Shown: positions 5,379-5,628 of the stretch, in pieces
Numbering within the stretch: the stretch's first letter is position 1
Layout of the letters: every line of letters begins with the position of its first letter
NCBI GenBank assembly: GCA_002508315.1
Contig: DAHE01000012.1
Span: forward strand, 37,850 to 43,477
Direction: 5' to 3'
Length of the DNA stretch: 5,628 nucleotides
Source of the DNA: Thermocladium sp. UBA166
Lineage (GTDB): Archaea; Thermoproteota; Thermoprotei; Thermoproteales; Thermocladiaceae
The notes under the pieces: model-generated
Seen by the model: the letters and a program-made list of their open reading frames with translations, nothing else
Told to the model about the DNA's origin: nothing
Databases searched by the model: none
Translations under genes and position numbers: made by a program

Positions 5379-5628
5379 GTGGAGTACGTATACGCGACGC
5401 TATTGCTTCACTACGCCAAGCAACCCATAAACGAGGAAAACATAGCTAAGGTACTGCAAGCGGCAGGAGTCTCGGCTGATGAGATAAAGGTAAAGGCTCT
5501 GGTCGCCGCAATAAAGGACGTCAATATAGACGAGGCAATAAAGACGGCTGCATTCGCCCCAGCGACAGTCGCGGCCGCGCCAGCAGCAGCCCAACAAGCA
5601 GCGGCAGCCGCCGCTCCCGCTGGAGCCA
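5379..5628 (+). CDS. rpl12: Archaeal ribosomal stalk protein P1/L12 (3' truncated by window edge)
   Basis: The first 83 codons encode the acidic stalk protein that, in several copies bound to L10/P0, recruits elongation factors to the large ribosomal subunit. The N-terminal helical dimerisation domain is typical: MEYVYATLLLHYAKQPINEE at the start, then KALVAAIKDVNIDEAIK and a TAAFAP segment. From about residue 60 an Ala/Pro/Gln-rich flexible hinge begins. The charged Glu/Lys tail and the conserved terminal LF.G-type factor-binding motif, expected within about 105-112 residues, lie beyond the window. An in-frame TAG at 5376-5378 directly precedes the GTG, so no upstream start is possible, and MEYVYA is the family's usual beginning. 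The gene has its own promoter and no L10, L1 or L11 gene lies upstream in the 5.3 kb visible. Confidence 0.95.
   Translation, partial: MEYVYATLLLHYAKQPINEENIAKVLQAAGVSADEIKVKALVAAIKDVNIDEAIKTAAFAPATVAAAPAAAQQAAAAAAPAGA

Noticed and set aside
5400..5597. 65-codon Cys/Tyr-rich frame on the - strand
   Set aside because: It is opposite the clear rpl12 coding region and results from its codon composition.
1..5628. Undescribed multi-gene system, mobile element or CRISPR array
   Set aside because: All long genes belong to familiar families, no transposase, integrase, terminal inverted repeats or spaced direct repeats were seen, and base composition looks even across the genes.

Overview
The window looks like chromosomal DNA of a hyperthermophilic or thermophilic Thermoproteota (crenarchaeal) archaeon, most likely from the Thermoproteales or a close relative. 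The evidence is an archaeal-type acidic ribosomal protein P1/L12 beginning MEYVYA, an archaeal-length RpiA, a geranylgeranyl-reductase-family flavoprotein, frequent AGG and ATA codons, and promoters of the form TTTT(T)AA placed about 28-30 nt before the start codon, as in leaderless archaeal genes. The order is inferred from these traits and is not proven.

Layout. On the + strand, positions 1-683 hold the C-terminal half of an FAD-dependent geranylgeranyl-reductase-family protein; its start lies off the left edge, which is a run of 12 G. It is followed by a 14-helix MFS exporter of the DHA2 (EmrB/QacA) type, with its own promoter and a start at 715. Facing it on the - strand, only 4 bp away, is a stand-alone HAD hydrolase (2387-3052). 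Further right on the - strand is a two-gene overlapping operon: a UDP-sugar (probably UDP-ManNAc-type) 6-dehydrogenase (3796 region to 5168) transcribed first, then ribose-5-phosphate isomerase A (3110-3796). The HAD gene lies downstream of rpiA but has its own TATA box in the 42-57 bp gap. A 210-bp divergent intergenic region (5169-5378) carries the promoter of the dehydrogenase on one side and the promoter of the ribosomal stalk protein gene rpl12 on the other. rpl12 runs off the right edge.

How the genes fit together. They are mostly housekeeping genes: lipid or isoprenoid reduction, drug or metabolite export, phosphate-ester hydrolysis, sugar-phosphate isomerisation, nucleotide-sugar oxidation for surface glycans, and the ribosomal stalk. 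I see no mobile element, CRISPR array, tRNA, rRNA or defence system, and nothing that looks like a new multi-gene system. The most useful observations concern starts and promoters: a repeated TATA-to-start spacing that revises two starts (the exporter and the HAD hydrolase), and a two-codon GTG-AAT-TAG reading frame abutting the GTG start of rpl12 next to its predicted transcription start.
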